Source: Achromobacter arsenitoxydans SY8 (GTDB lineage: Bacteria; Pseudomonadota; Gammaproteobacteria; Burkholderiales; Burkholderiaceae_B). Taken from it: DNA of 64,000 nucleotides. Shown one piece after another: positions 23,321 to 32,051 of the stretch; position 1 is the first letter of the stretch; every line of letters begins with the position of its first letter. The stretch covers positions 1-64,000 of the forward strand of contig NZ_AGUF01000075.1 of NCBI RefSeq assembly GCF_000236785.1, read 5' to 3'. The position numbers were made by a program, and so were the translations under genes. Under the pieces are notes generated by a model, which was given only the letters and a program-made list of their open reading frames with translations, was not told where the DNA came from and made no database searches.

Positions 23321-23736
23321 CAGGGCATTTTCCGCATGTCGTGCGTGGACATGGGCATCATGTTGGAGTTCAGGTGATACATGATCCAGATGGATCCGCT
23401 GAGCGTGATCACGACCAGCACCAGCGTGAATATTAACGCCAACATATTCCAGCCGCTTTCGGACTTGGTGTCCATGTGCAGGAAGTAGATGATGTGGACC
23501 ACGATCTGCACCACGGCGAAGGCCAGGATCACCAGGCCGGTGACGCGCGAACTGTCGATCACCCGGTCCATGACCAGCCAGAACGGAATGGCCGTCAGGA
23601 TGGCCGCCAGCACGAAGCCGGTCAGGTAGCTCTTGAGCGTGCCGTGGGCGGCGCCGTCGTCATCGTCGTGGTGGTCGTGGTGGCCGTGATGCCCGCCGTG
23701 CCCGGTGTCGGCCAGATTGTCCATGTGCGAGCTCAT
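23320..23736 (-). CDS. cyoD: cytochrome o ubiquinol oxidase subunit IV
   Basis: A 138-residue three-helix subunit of the quinol oxidase. The N-terminus is exceptionally His/Asp-rich (GHHGHHDHHDDDD), and helices follow at about residues 38-60, 70-92 and 102-125. KSYLTGFVLAAILTAIPFW and VQIVVHIIYFLHMDTKSESG are CyoD signatures. The His-rich head could bind metal; whether it feeds copper to the oxidase is speculation. ATG 23736 overlaps the cyoC stop by 4 bases. Confidence 0.93.
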   Translation of the reverse strand: MSSHMDNLADTGHGGHHGHHDHHDDDDGAAHGTLKSYLTGFVLAAILTAIPFWLVMDRVIDSSRVTGLVILAFAVVQIVVHIIYFLHMDTKSESGWNMLALIFTLVLVVITLSGSIWIMYHLNSNMMPMSTHDMRKMP

Positions 23737-24374
23737 GGCAGCACTCCCATCAGATACACGAAGGTGAACACGCCCACCCAGATCAGGTCCAGGAAGTGCC
23801 AGAACATCGACAGGCACATCAGGCGGCGGCGATTTTCGGGGATGAGGCCGTGCATGCGCACCTGCAGCATCAGCGTCACCAGCCAGACGATGCCGAAGGT
23901 GACGTGCAGCCCGTGCGTGCCGACCAGCGTGAAGAAGGCCGACAGGAAGGCGCTGCGCTGCGGTCCGGCGCCCTGGTGGATCAGGTGCATGAACTCGTAC
24001 AGTTCCAGCGACAGGAAGCCCAGCCCCAGGATGCCGGTTATGGCAAGCCAGGCCTGCGTGGCGCCGATGCGGTTGCGCCGCATCTCCAGCATGGCGAAGC
24101 CGTAGGTGATCGAGGACAGCAACAGCAGCGCCGTGTTCACCGCCACCAGTTGCAGGTCGAACAGGTCGGCGCCGGACGGGCCCGCCGCGAAACTGCGGCC
24201 CAGTACGCCATAGACTGCGAACAGGCAGGCGAAGATGAGACAGTCGCTCATCAGGTAGACCCAGAACCCGAGCAGGGTGCCGTTCTTGGGATGGTGTTCG
24301 CCGGGGACGTAGAACACCGGTTCGGAGGGCGGCGCGGCGCCGCCAGGCAAGTTTTGGGCGAGGGTATCAGACAT
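23733..24374 (-). CDS. cyoC: cytochrome o ubiquinol oxidase subunit III
   Basis: A 213-residue, five-helix subunit [43 protein letters not shown] and [20 protein letters not shown] are the family core, including the conserved carboxylate in helix positions. It overlaps cyoB by 8 bases and cyoD by 4 bases, giving tight translational coupling. Confidence 0.95.
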   Translation of the reverse strand: MSDTLAQNLPGGAAPPSEPVFYVPGEHHPKNGTLLGFWVYLMSDCLIFACLFAVYGVLGRSFAAGPSGADLFDLQLVAVNTALLLLSSITYGFAMLEMRRNRIGATQAWLAITGILGLGFLSLELYEFMHLIHQGAGPQRSAFLSAFFTLVGTHGLHVTFGIVWLVTLMLQVRMHGLIPENRRRLMCLSMFWHFLDLIWVGVFTFVYLMGVLP

Positions 24375-26370
24375 GTTGCGCCAACAGCCTTGTACGGGCG
24401 TCTTCCGTGGCCACGACCTGTTCGGCCGGGACGTAGTAGTCGCGCTTGTAGTTGAAGGTATGGATGATCGACACCAGGATCAGCGCCGCGAACGACAGCA
24501 CCGTCAGCGGCCACATGTGCCAGATCAGCGCAAAGCCCATCACGACGCTGATCCCCGCCAGCACGATGCCCGCCCAGGTGTTGCTGGGCATGTGGATCGG
24601 AATGAACCCCAGCCGCGGGCGCTCGTAGCCGTGCTGTTTCATCTGCCACCAGGCGTCCAGGTCATGCACGCGCGGCGTGAACGCGAAGTTGTAGGCGGGC
24701 GGGGGCGACGACGTGGACCATTCCAGCGTGCGGCCGTCCCAGGGGTCGCCGGTGGTGTCGCGCAGCTGGTCGCGGCGGCGGTAGCTGACCACGAGCTGGA
24801 TGATGAAGCTGGCGATGCCGCAGGCGATGAGTAGCGCGCCGAAGGCCGCGATCTGGAACCAGATCTGCAGCGACATGTCCTCGAAGTGGTTCACGCGGCG
24901 CGTCACGCCCATCAGCCCCAGCACATAGAGCGGCATGAAGGCCACGTAGAAGCCCACCAGCCAGAACCAGAACGAGCACTTGCCCCAGAACGGATCCAGC
25001 TTGTAGCCGAAGGCCTTGGGGAACCAGTAGGTGATGCCGGCCATCAGCCCGAACAGCACCCCGCCGATGATCACGTTGTGGAAGTGGGCGATCAGGAAAA
25101 GGCTGTTGTGCAGCGCGAAGTCGGCGGGTGGCACCGCCAGCAGCACGCCGGTCATGCCGCCGATCACGAAGGTGACCATGAAGCCGATGGTCCACAACAT
25201 GGGGATCTCGAAGCGGATGCGCCCGCGGTACATGGTGAACAGCCAGTTGAAGATCTTGGCGCCTGTCGGGATCGAGATGATCATTGTCGTGATCCCGAAG
25301 AACGAATTCACGCTGGCCCCGGAGCCCATGGTGAAGAAGTGGTGCAGCCATACCAGGTACGACAGCACCGTGATCACGACCGTCGCGTAGACCATGGACG
25401 CGTAGCCGAAGAGGCGCTTGCGGCAGTACGTGGACACCACTTCGGAAAAGATGCCGAAGGCCGGCAGGATGAGGATGTAGACCTCGGGATGGCCCCAGAT
25501 CCAGATCAGGTTCACGTACATCATGGCGTTGCCGCCGAAGTCCGCGGTGAAGAAGTTGGTGCCCACGTAGCGGTCCATGGACAGCAGCGCCAGCACCGCG
25601 GTCAGGACGGGGAAGGCCGCCACGATCAGCACGTTGGTGCACAGCGCGGTCCAGGTGAAGATGGGCATGCGCATCATGGTCATGCCGGGCGCGCGCATCT
25701 TCACGATGGTGACCAGCAGGTTGATGCCGGAAAGCAGTGTCCCGACCCCCGCTATCTGCAGGGCCCATATGTAGTAATCCACCCCCACGTCAGGACTGTG
25801 CGTGATGCCCGATAAGGGCGGGTAGGCCAGCCAGCCGGTGCGCGCGAATTCGCCCACGAACAGCGACATCATCACGAGGACCACGCCGCCCGTGGTCATC
25901 CAGAAACTGAAGTTGTTCAGGAAGGGGAACGCGACGTCGCGCGCGCCGATCTGCAGCGGCACGATGTAGTTCATCAGCCCGGTGACCAGCGGCATGGCCA
26001 CGAAGAAGATCATGATCACGCCGTGCGCCGTGAAGATCTGGTCGTAGTGGTGCGGCGGCAGGTAGCCAGCGGAGTCGCCGAACGCCACCGCCTGTTGCAG
26101 GCGCATCATGATGGCGTCGGCGAAGCCCCGCAGCAGCATCACGATGCCCAGGATGACGTACATGATGCCGATCTTCTTGTGGTCGATGCTGGTGAACCAT
26201 TCGTGCCACAGGTAGCCCCACTTCCTGTAGTACGTGATGCCGCCCAGCACGACGATGCCGCCGGCCGCCACCATGAAGAACGTGGCCAGCAGGATGGGCT
26301 CGTGGAAAGGAATGGCGTCCCAGGTAAGACGGCCGAAGATCAGCTTGGTGAGGTCAGGTTGATCAGGCAT
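24367..26370 (-). CDS. cyoB: cytochrome o ubiquinol oxidase subunit I
   Basis: A 667-residue catalytic subunit with 15 predicted helices. It carries low-spin heme b, the oxygen-reducing heme and CuB. Key motifs are [20 protein letters not shown] (His ligand of low-spin heme), [17 protein letters not shown] (His-Tyr cross-link and K-channel entry), [12 protein letters not shown] (the CuB His pair) and [16 protein letters not shown] (heme His ligands). Its length equals that of E. coli CyoB. It is the second gene of cyoABCD-surf1. No cyoE (heme O synthase) is next to the operon, so heme O must come from elsewhere. Confidence 0.96.
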   Translation of the reverse strand: MPDQPDLTKLIFGRLTWDAIPFHEPILLATFFMVAAGGIVVLGGITYYRKWGYLWHEWFTSIDHKKIGIMYVILGIVMLLRGFADAIMMRLQQAVAFGDSAGYLPPHHYDQIFTAHGVIMIFFVAMPLVTGLMNYIVPLQIGARDVAFPFLNNFSFWMTTGGVVLVMMSLFVGEFARTGWLAYPPLSGITHSPDVGVDYYIWALQIAGVGTLLSGINLLVTIVKMRAPGMTMMRMPIFTWTALCTNVLIVAAFPVLTAVLALLSMDRYVGTNFFTADFGGNAMMYVNLIWIWGHPEVYILILPAFGIFSEVVSTYCRKRLFGYASMVYATVVITVLSYLVWLHHFFTMGSGASVNSFFGITTMIISIPTGAKIFNWLFTMYRGRIRFEIPMLWTIGFMVTFVIGGMTGVLLAVPPADFALHNSLFLIAHFHNVIIGGVLFGLMAGITYWFPKAFGYKLDPFWGKCSFWFWLVGFYVAFMPLYVLGLMGVTRRVNHFEDMSLQIWFQIAAFGALLIACGIASFIIQLVVSYRRRDQLRDTTGDPWDGRTLEWSTSSPPPAYNFAFTPRVHDLDAWWQMKQHGYERPRLGFIPIHMPSNTWAGIVLAGISVVMGFALIWHMWPLTVLSFAALILVSIIHTFNYKRDYYVPAEQVVATEDARTRLLAQHV

Positions 26371-26434
26371 CTCGATTCCCGCAAAAAGACCGCGATTTCA
26401 TGTAGCCCGTGGCGTGCGGCACGGGCAGCCCGTG

Positions 26435-27484
26435 CTACAGCACCAGCCCTTCGGTGGCCGTGCACATGGCGCCCACGTACTTGCGCGGCGGCGTTTCCGT
26501 CAGCCCCAGGCGCTCGCGCAGCTGGGGATCCATGGTCGTGACGTTGCGCGCGCCGGGAATGCCCGCGCCGCCTTGGGCGTCGATGGCCATCGCGACGCGC
26601 ATGCACATGCGGTTGGGTTCGACGCAGCGGTTGACGATGGCGTCGAACAGGCCGGGCGCGACCGACGCGTAGTGCTGGACGGGATTGCGCTCGCTGGGCT
26701 GTTCGAGCTTCAGGTAGGCCTCGCGGCTGAGCGCGGCCGTGGACTTGCGGGCCTGCGCGACCCAGTTGTCGAAGCCCTGCTGGTCCAGGCCATGGAACTT
26801 GAAGCGCATGCCGGAAAAACCCGAGCCGCTGTAGTTGGCGGACAGGCCCTCGTATTCGCCGGGGTGGTTGATCACAGCGTGCAGCGTGGTCTGCATGCCG
26901 GGCATGGCGTAGATCTGGCCGGCCAGCGCGGGCACGAAGAACGAGTTCATCACCGACGACGAGGTGATCTTGAACTGGATGGGGCGGTCGACGGGCGCGG
27001 CCAGTTCGTTCACGGCCGCGACGCCTTGCTCGGGATAGAGGAACAGCCACTTCCAGTCGAGCGCCACCACTTCGACCACCAGCGGTTTGGTGCCCGCGGG
27101 CACCTCGCGGCCTTCGGACAGGCGCGCCAGCGGGCGGTAGGGGTCGAGCTGATGGGTGCTGACCCAGGTAAGCGCGCCCAGCGCGATGATGATCAGCAGC
27201 GGGGCGGCCCAGATCAGGAGCTCCAGCATGGTGGAGTGGTTCCAGTCGGGGTCGTAGTGCGCGTCCTTGTTGCTGGCGCGGTAGCGCCATGCGAACAGCA
27301 GCGTGAGGATGATCACCGGGACGATGATGATGAGCATCAAGCCGGTGGAAATGATGATCAGGTTGCGTTGTTGCACGGCCACGTCGCCTGATGGCGAGAG
27401 CAAGACCGCATTGCACCCGGCGAGCAGCGGCAGGGCGGCAAACAGGATCAATCCGCGGAGCCTTGGGAAGGACGACATGGCCAT
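26435..27484 (-). CDS. cyoA: cytochrome o ubiquinol oxidase subunit II
   Basis: A 349-residue lipoprotein subunit. The signal peptide ends in a lipobox (LLAGC, Cys 22), two helices follow, then a periplasmic cupredoxin fold (VVALDWKWLFLYPEQGVAAV, SSSVMNSFFVPALAGQIYAM). Where a cytochrome c oxidase would have the Cys ligands of CuA, this protein reads YEGLSANYSGSGFSGMRFK, with no Cys. It is therefore a quinol oxidase. The tail has extra cysteines (RCVEPNRMC). The start is ATG 27484 or 27478. It leads the operon and is divergent from an MFS gene. Confidence 0.95.
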   Translation of the reverse strand: MAMSSFPRLRGLILFAALPLLAGCNAVLLSPSGDVAVQQRNLIIISTGLMLIIIVPVIILTLLFAWRYRASNKDAHYDPDWNHSTMLELLIWAAPLLIIIALGALTWVSTHQLDPYRPLARLSEGREVPAGTKPLVVEVVALDWKWLFLYPEQGVAAVNELAAPVDRPIQFKITSSSVMNSFFVPALAGQIYAMPGMQTTLHAVINHPGEYEGLSANYSGSGFSGMRFKFHGLDQQGFDNWVAQARKSTAALSREAYLKLEQPSERNPVQHYASVAPGLFDAIVNRCVEPNRMCMRVAMAIDAQGGAGIPGARNVTTMDPQLRERLGLTETPPRKYVGAMCTATEGLVL

Positions 27485-27699
27485 ACCCCGAAACGTAACC
27501 GTGGGAAGTAAACGAAACACTACGCTGGAAGCCGCGAAAAATCTAGGGTAAAAAGAGCAAAAGTATGCACGGGAACGCGTGCGGGGCAGTCCTGGGCTTT
27601 GGGGCTTGCGGCTTCCGGCGTTATGGGCGTACCGTGGCACAGGTGTGTTGCAAGATCGTAGACAAGGCGTATCCAGAACCTTCTTTTGCGAGCGAACCC

Positions 27700-29034
27700 A
27701 TGTCGACCACCACGCAATATCCCGGTCGTCCTTCGCCCATCTCCGGGCCCGGGGCAATCAGCGGCGGGGCCAGCCATGCCAAGGTGGCGCCTGGTGAAAT
27801 CGCGGTGGGCGTGGTGGTGGGACGCGCCTCCGAATACTTCGATTTCTTCGTCTTCGGCATCGCTTGCGTGCTGGTTTTTCCGAAGGTGTTCTTTCCCTTC
27901 GAGGAACCGCTGGAAGGCACCCTCTGGGCCTTCGTCATTTTTTCCTTCGCCTTCATCATGCGCCCGATCGGCACCGCCATTTCCATGGCGATCCAGCGGC
28001 GGTGGGGGCGCGCGACCAAGCTGACCGTCGCTCTGTTCGTGCTGGGAACGGCCACGGTGGGCATGGCGTTCCTGCCCGGCTATTCCTCCATCGGCATGCA
28101 CGCCATCATTCTGCTTGCGGTGTTCCGTTGCCTGCAGGGCCTGGCGTTCGGCGGTTCGTGGGACGGCCTGCCGTCGCTGCTGGCGCTGAACGCGCCGCCC
28201 AATCGGCGGGGCTGGTATTCGATGATGGGCCAGTTGGGCGCGCCCGTGGGCTTCATGGTCGCCAGCGCGCTGTTCCTGTACCTGCACCTGACGCTGACGC
28301 AGAACGATTTCCTGGAGTGGGGCTGGCGCTATCCGTTCTTCGTGGCGTTCGCGATCAACGTGGTGGCGCTGTTCGCGCGGCTGCGCCTGGTGGTCACCGA
28401 GGAATACACGCAGCTGCTCGAAGAGGGCGAACTCGAACCCATCGGCATCCGGGAAATCATCAGCCAGCAGGGCTACAACATGTTCATCGGCGCCTTTGCC
28501 GCGCTGGCCAGCTATGCGCTGTTCCACCTGGTCACGGTGTTTCCGCTGTCGTGGATCGCGGTCAGCGGCACGCAGCAGATCTCCGATGTACTGATCACGC
28601 AGATCATCGGCGCGGTATTGGGCATCCTGGGCACTATCGCGTCGGGCTGGCTGGCCGACCGCATCGGCCGGCGCACGACACTGGGCCTCCTGGCTGTGCT
28701 GATCGGCATTTTCGCCGTGGTGTCGCCCTGGCTGATGGGCGGCGGGCCCAAGGCGCAGGACGCGTTCATCCTGATCGGCTTCGCGCTGCTTGGCTTGTCG
28801 TACGGCCAGGCGTCGGGTACGGTCACCGCGAATTTCACGCGGCGCTATCGCTATACCGGCGCCGCGCTGACGTCCGACATGGCGTGGCTCATCGGGGCGG
28901 CGTTTGCGCCGCTGGTGGCGCTGGGCCTGTCGGCGCGCTTCGGGCTGGTGGCCGTCAGCGTCTACCTGCTGTCCGGCGTGGCGTGCACGCTGTTGGCGCT
29001 GCGCATCAACAAGGTGCTCGAAACGCGCGACTGA
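27700..29034 (+). CDS. MFS transporter (metabolite:H+ symporter type)
   Basis: A 444-residue major facilitator with 12 predicted helices. VVVGRASEYFDFFVFGIACV, FAFIMRPIGTAISMAIQRRWGR and GWLADRIGRRTTLGLLAVL are the MHS/ShiA-like signatures (the loop 2-3 and loop 8-9 motifs). The central loop contains YTQLLEEGELEPIGIREI. The substrate is unknown, probably an organic acid or related metabolite. It is divergent from cyoA over 215 bases. This arrangement recurs in Burkholderiales as far as I recall, but a functional link to respiration is not evident. Confidence 0.88.
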   Translation: MSTTTQYPGRPSPISGPGAISGGASHAKVAPGEIAVGVVVGRASEYFDFFVFGIACVLVFPKVFFPFEEPLEGTLWAFVIFSFAFIMRPIGTAISMAIQRRWGRATKLTVALFVLGTATVGMAFLPGYSSIGMHAIILLAVFRCLQGLAFGGSWDGLPSLLALNAPPNRRGWYSMMGQLGAPVGFMVASALFLYLHLTLTQNDFLEWGWRYPFFVAFAINVVALFARLRLVVTEEYTQLLEEGELEPIGIREIISQQGYNMFIGAFAALASYALFHLVTVFPLSWIAVSGTQQISDVLITQIIGAVLGILGTIASGWLADRIGRRTTLGLLAVLIGIFAVVSPWLMGGGPKAQDAFILIGFALLGLSYGQASGTVTANFTRRYRYTGAALTSDMAWLIGAAFAPLVALGLSARFGLVAVSVYLLSGVACTLLALRINKVLETRD

Positions 29035-29049
29035 CCCCGCCTGCTGCGC

Positions 29050-30093
29050 TCAGCCCGCGTAGCCTTCCAGCACGTTGGCCACGTTGACGCCCACGTCGGC
29101 GACGGCGTAGCCGCCTTCCATCGTGAACACCGCCGGCAGACCCAGCCCCGCCAGCATGCGGCCGACCTGAAGATAATCCGCGCTTTTCAGCTTGAACTTC
29201 GAGATCGGGTCGCCCTCGTAGGTATCCACGCCCAGCGCGATTACCAGCGCGTCTGCCTTGAAGGCGCGGACCGCGTCCATGCCCTGTTCCAGCGCCCGCG
29301 TCCAGGCGGCGAAGTCGCTGCCGGCGGGCAGCGGCAGGTTCAGGTTGCAGTCCTGGCCCGCGCCCTGGCCGCGTTCGTCGGCGTAGCCCAGGTAAAAGGG
29401 GTATTCGGTGGTCGGATCGCCGTGTACCGATACGGTCAGCACGTCGCCGCGTTCGTAGAAGATGCTTTGCGTGCCGTTGCCGTGGTGATAGTCCACGTCC
29501 AGCACGGCAACGCGTTGCGCGCCCGCGTCGCGCAGCGCCTGGGCCGCCAGCGCGGCGTTGTTCAGAAAACAGTAGCCGCCAAAAAAGTCGGCCCCGGCGT
29601 GATGGCCTGGCGGGCGCGTCAACGCCATGGCGGCGCGCGCGCCGTGACCGGCGGAGACCGCGCGCGCGGCCTCGATGGCGCATGCGGCGCCGGCGGTGGC
29701 GGCTTCCCAGGTGCCGGCGGTCAGCGGGCAGCCGCTGTCGAACGAGAACAGGCCGACGCGGGCGGAGAAGTTGGTGGGCTCCACGTCGTGGCGAAAGCCG
29801 CGCACCGGCCAGATCGAGGGCAGCACGTCCAGTTGCGCGTTGGCGGGGTCCAGCGCGACCCATTCGCGCCAGGCGCTCTCCAGGAAGTCCACATAGCGTG
29901 GGGCGTGCACGCGCTTAATCAGCGCCATGTCGGGGGCCGCGGGCGAGCGCAGTTCGCCGATGCCGCGCTGCTTCAGGGCTTCCAGCACGTACTCCAGCCG
30001 CGCGGGCGTTTCGTGGCAGGGCACCAGCTTGCCGCGGAACATCTCGTGGCGGCCGCTGTGTTTGTCATGGACGGGGTTATGGAAGATCAGCAC
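29050..30093 (-). CDS. histone deacetylase-like amidohydrolase
   Basis: A 347-residue class II deacetylase / acetylpolyamine amidohydrolase. The zinc and catalytic motifs are present: TRPPGHHAGADFFGGYCFLN (His-His pair), VLDVDYHHGNGTQSIFYERG (Asp/His zinc ligands), and the late GVDTYEGDP (third ligand) and MEGGYA (transition-state Tyr). Likely substrates are acetylated polyamines or other acetyl-amides. The start is GTG 30093, giving LIFHNPVHDKHSGR; the earlier reading frame is not coding. It converges with the MFS gene 15 bases away and is divergent from the first sigma factor gene. Confidence 0.9.
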   Translation of the reverse strand: MLIFHNPVHDKHSGRHEMFRGKLVPCHETPARLEYVLEALKQRGIGELRSPAAPDMALIKRVHAPRYVDFLESAWREWVALDPANAQLDVLPSIWPVRGFRHDVEPTNFSARVGLFSFDSGCPLTAGTWEAATAGAACAIEAARAVSAGHGARAAMALTRPPGHHAGADFFGGYCFLNNAALAAQALRDAGAQRVAVLDVDYHHGNGTQSIFYERGDVLTVSVHGDPTTEYPFYLGYADERGQGAGQDCNLNLPLPAGSDFAAWTRALEQGMDAVRAFKADALVIALGVDTYEGDPISKFKLKSADYLQVGRMLAGLGLPAVFTMEGGYAVADVGVNVANVLEGYAG

Positions 30094-30249
30094 GATGGAT
30101 GGGTCCTGGGTGTGTCTGTGCGGTAATGCGGACGGCGCCGCAACAAAGGCCTGAAAATATACAGCGCCACGGCGGGCGGTTCGCGGAAAACGGAATGGAG
30201 GCCGCGCGGTTTGGAAAAGGGCGGGTAGCTGCGGCCGACGTGCATTTGC

Positions 30250-30268
30250 CGTAATGAGAATCATGATT
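30250..30268. promoter_or_regulatory. Fur box upstream of iron-uptake system 1
   Basis: CGTAATGAGAATCATGATT agrees with the 19-base Fur consensus at 14 positions, including the central AATCAT. It lies 45 bases before the sigma factor gene and fits iron repression of the whole sigma/FecR/receptor set. Confidence 0.65.
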
Positions 30269-30312
30269 GATAATGCCGGCCTTCTTCCCTGCGACAGCTT
30301 CTTCGCCGTTCC

Positions 30313-30819
30313 ATGTCCCGCCATTCGCCATCCGAAAAAGGTTGGCTCGCGCATTATCGCGAGCTGATCGGGACGTGGACGCGGCGCAGCGCCAGCCGGC
30401 ATGATGCGGAAGACGCCGCGCATGACGTGGTGACGAACATGCTGCGCAATGGAGATGCCGCGGTGCTGGATCCGAAGGCGTATCTCTATGGCGCCAGCCA
30501 GAATCGGCTGAATGGAGAATTCCGGCGCCAGTCGCGGCGCGAGGTGATCAGCCTTGACGGGTTGCCGGATGCCGAACATCCCGCGCAGGCCGACCCCGAG
30601 TCTGCGATCCGGGCGGCGCAATTGGCCGATGCGCTAAAGTCTGCGCTGGCCGAATTGCCGCTGAAATGCCAGCAGGTTTTCCTGTGGAACAAGCTCGAAG
30701 GCTACACCCAGGCCGAGATTGCGCAGAAACTCGGATTGACGCAAAGCGCGGTCGAAAAGCACATGAAGCGCGCGTTGACCCACATCCATGACCGGTTGCA
30801 AGATCATGCCCCGCACTGA
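30313..30819 (+). CDS. ECF sigma factor, FecI type (system 1)
   Basis: A 168-residue ECF sigma factor. Region 2 is RHDAEDAAHDVVTNMLRNGD with KAYLYGASQNRLNGEFRRQS. Region 4 is LPLKCQQVFLWNKLEGYTQA with the helix-turn-helix IAQKLGLTQSAVEKHMKRAL. FecI-type factors are released by an anti-sigma protein when the outer-membrane receptor binds its ferric-siderophore, and they transcribe the receptor gene. The gene overlaps fecR by 14 bases and follows a Fur box, so both iron starvation and ligand presence should be needed. Confidence 0.92.
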   Translation: MSRHSPSEKGWLAHYRELIGTWTRRSASRHDAEDAAHDVVTNMLRNGDAAVLDPKAYLYGASQNRLNGEFRRQSRREVISLDGLPDAEHPAQADPESAIRAAQLADALKSALAELPLKCQQVFLWNKLEGYTQAEIAQKLGLTQSAVEKHMKRALTHIHDRLQDHAPH

Positions 30820-31798
30820 TTCCCGCCCGGATTCTTCCAGCACGCCCCGCGACCAGGCCGCGCACTGGTTCGCGCGCGAGCGCCTGGGCGCGCTGGATGC
30901 GGATGAGCGCCAGGCGCGCGACGCCTGGCTGGCGGCCGATCCCGAACATCTGAGGCAGTACCAATCGCTGCAGGCCCTGTGGCGCGTGGCGGACGACCTG
31001 CCGGAAGATGAAATGCGCGCCATTCTGGCGCAGCCCGACGACATGCCCGCGCACCCGCGCCGCCGTCGGTTCGCCATGGGTCTGACGGCCGCCTGTGCCT
31101 TGACGCTGGCCGCTGGCGTAATCGGCCCCCGGCTGTGGTCGCCCACGCCGGAGTTCAGCCAGTCGCTGGCGACCGCTCGCGGCGAACGCAAGCGCGTCGC
31201 TTTGCCGGATGGATCCTTGCTGGAGCTGAACACGGACACACAGGTCCGCGTCGCGCTATATGCCGACCGCCGCCAGGTGGAACTGCTTGCGGGCGAGGCC
31301 CTGTTCACGGTCAGCCCCGACGCAGCACGGCCTTTTACGGTGAATGCGGGGAACGCGCAGGTTGTGGTGACAGGCACGCGCTTCAACGTCCGGCGCGACG
31401 GAGATGCCGTGGCGCTGGCGGTGGACGAGGGCAGCGTGACGTTTTCCGCCGGCTCCTGGTGGAACAGGGCGGCCCGCCACCTGACCGCCGGCTATGTGGC
31501 GCACTACACGCCCGGGGTCGCGCTGGCCGCGCCGCACCAGGAAAACGTGGCGGCCGTCACGGCGTGGCAGCGTGGCCGGCTGGTGTTCCGCGATACGCCG
31601 CTGGCGCAGGTAGTGGCGGAGCTGAACCGCTATCTGCGCAATCCGCTGCGGATAGAGGACCGCAAGCTCGCGCACTTGCGCGTGGCGGGCACCTTGCCCA
31701 TCGACGAGCCGGAGTCTGTCCTGAACGTGCTTCCGCAGATCGCGCCCGTGGTTGTGCTGTATCCCGGCGACGGCAGCGCCGTCCTGGCGCCGCGCTGA
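30806..31798 (+). CDS. FecR-type anti-sigma regulator (system 1)
   Basis: A 330-residue inner-membrane signal protein. The cytoplasmic N-terminal DUF4880-like part has DQAAHWFARERLGALDADER and WLAADPEHLRQYQSLQALW. One helix lies near residues 92-110 (GLTAACALTLAAGVIG). The periplasmic FecR domain follows (GERKRVALPDGSLLELNTDT, VVVTGTRFNVRRDGDAVALA), and a C-terminal STN-like segment ends LRVAGTLPIDEPESVLNVLP. It transmits receptor occupancy to the sigma factor. ATG 30806 lies within the end of the sigma gene. Confidence 0.9.
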   Translation: MPRTDSRPDSSSTPRDQAAHWFARERLGALDADERQARDAWLAADPEHLRQYQSLQALWRVADDLPEDEMRAILAQPDDMPAHPRRRRFAMGLTAACALTLAAGVIGPRLWSPTPEFSQSLATARGERKRVALPDGSLLELNTDTQVRVALYADRRQVELLAGEALFTVSPDAARPFTVNAGNAQVVVTGTRFNVRRDGDAVALAVDEGSVTFSAGSWWNRAARHLTAGYVAHYTPGVALAAPHQENVAAVTAWQRGRLVFRDTPLAQVVAELNRYLRNPLRIEDRKLAHLRVAGTLPIDEPESVLNVLPQIAPVVVLYPGDGSAVLAPR

Positions 31799-31900
31799 TC
31801 GCGGACCTTTGCGGGCGTCCGTCCCGGCGGCGCTTTCGTCCGGTCGTTCGTTGAGCGTGACCGTTGGCACAGCACGACTGAATCATTTTGTTTCAAATTA

Positions 31901-31919
31901 TCTATCGAGAATCATTCCG
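31901..31919. promoter_or_regulatory. weak Fur-box-like site before receptor 1
   Basis: TCTATCGAGAATCATTCCG matches the Fur consensus at about 11 of 19 positions, mostly through AATCAT. It lies 132 bases upstream of the receptor gene. The match is marginal; control of this gene through the sigma factor alone is just as plausible. Confidence 0.3.
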
Positions 31920-32051
31920 GTTTTTTCCCGCCTGCGGCGTCTAGACGTTGAAAGGGGGACGTCGCAAGCCGATCTCGACCCTGGAAGCAACCTTTGGCCA
32001 AGGGTGTCGGGCGCTGTATGCGCGGGCAGTTGAACTGGAATTTTTCGACCG

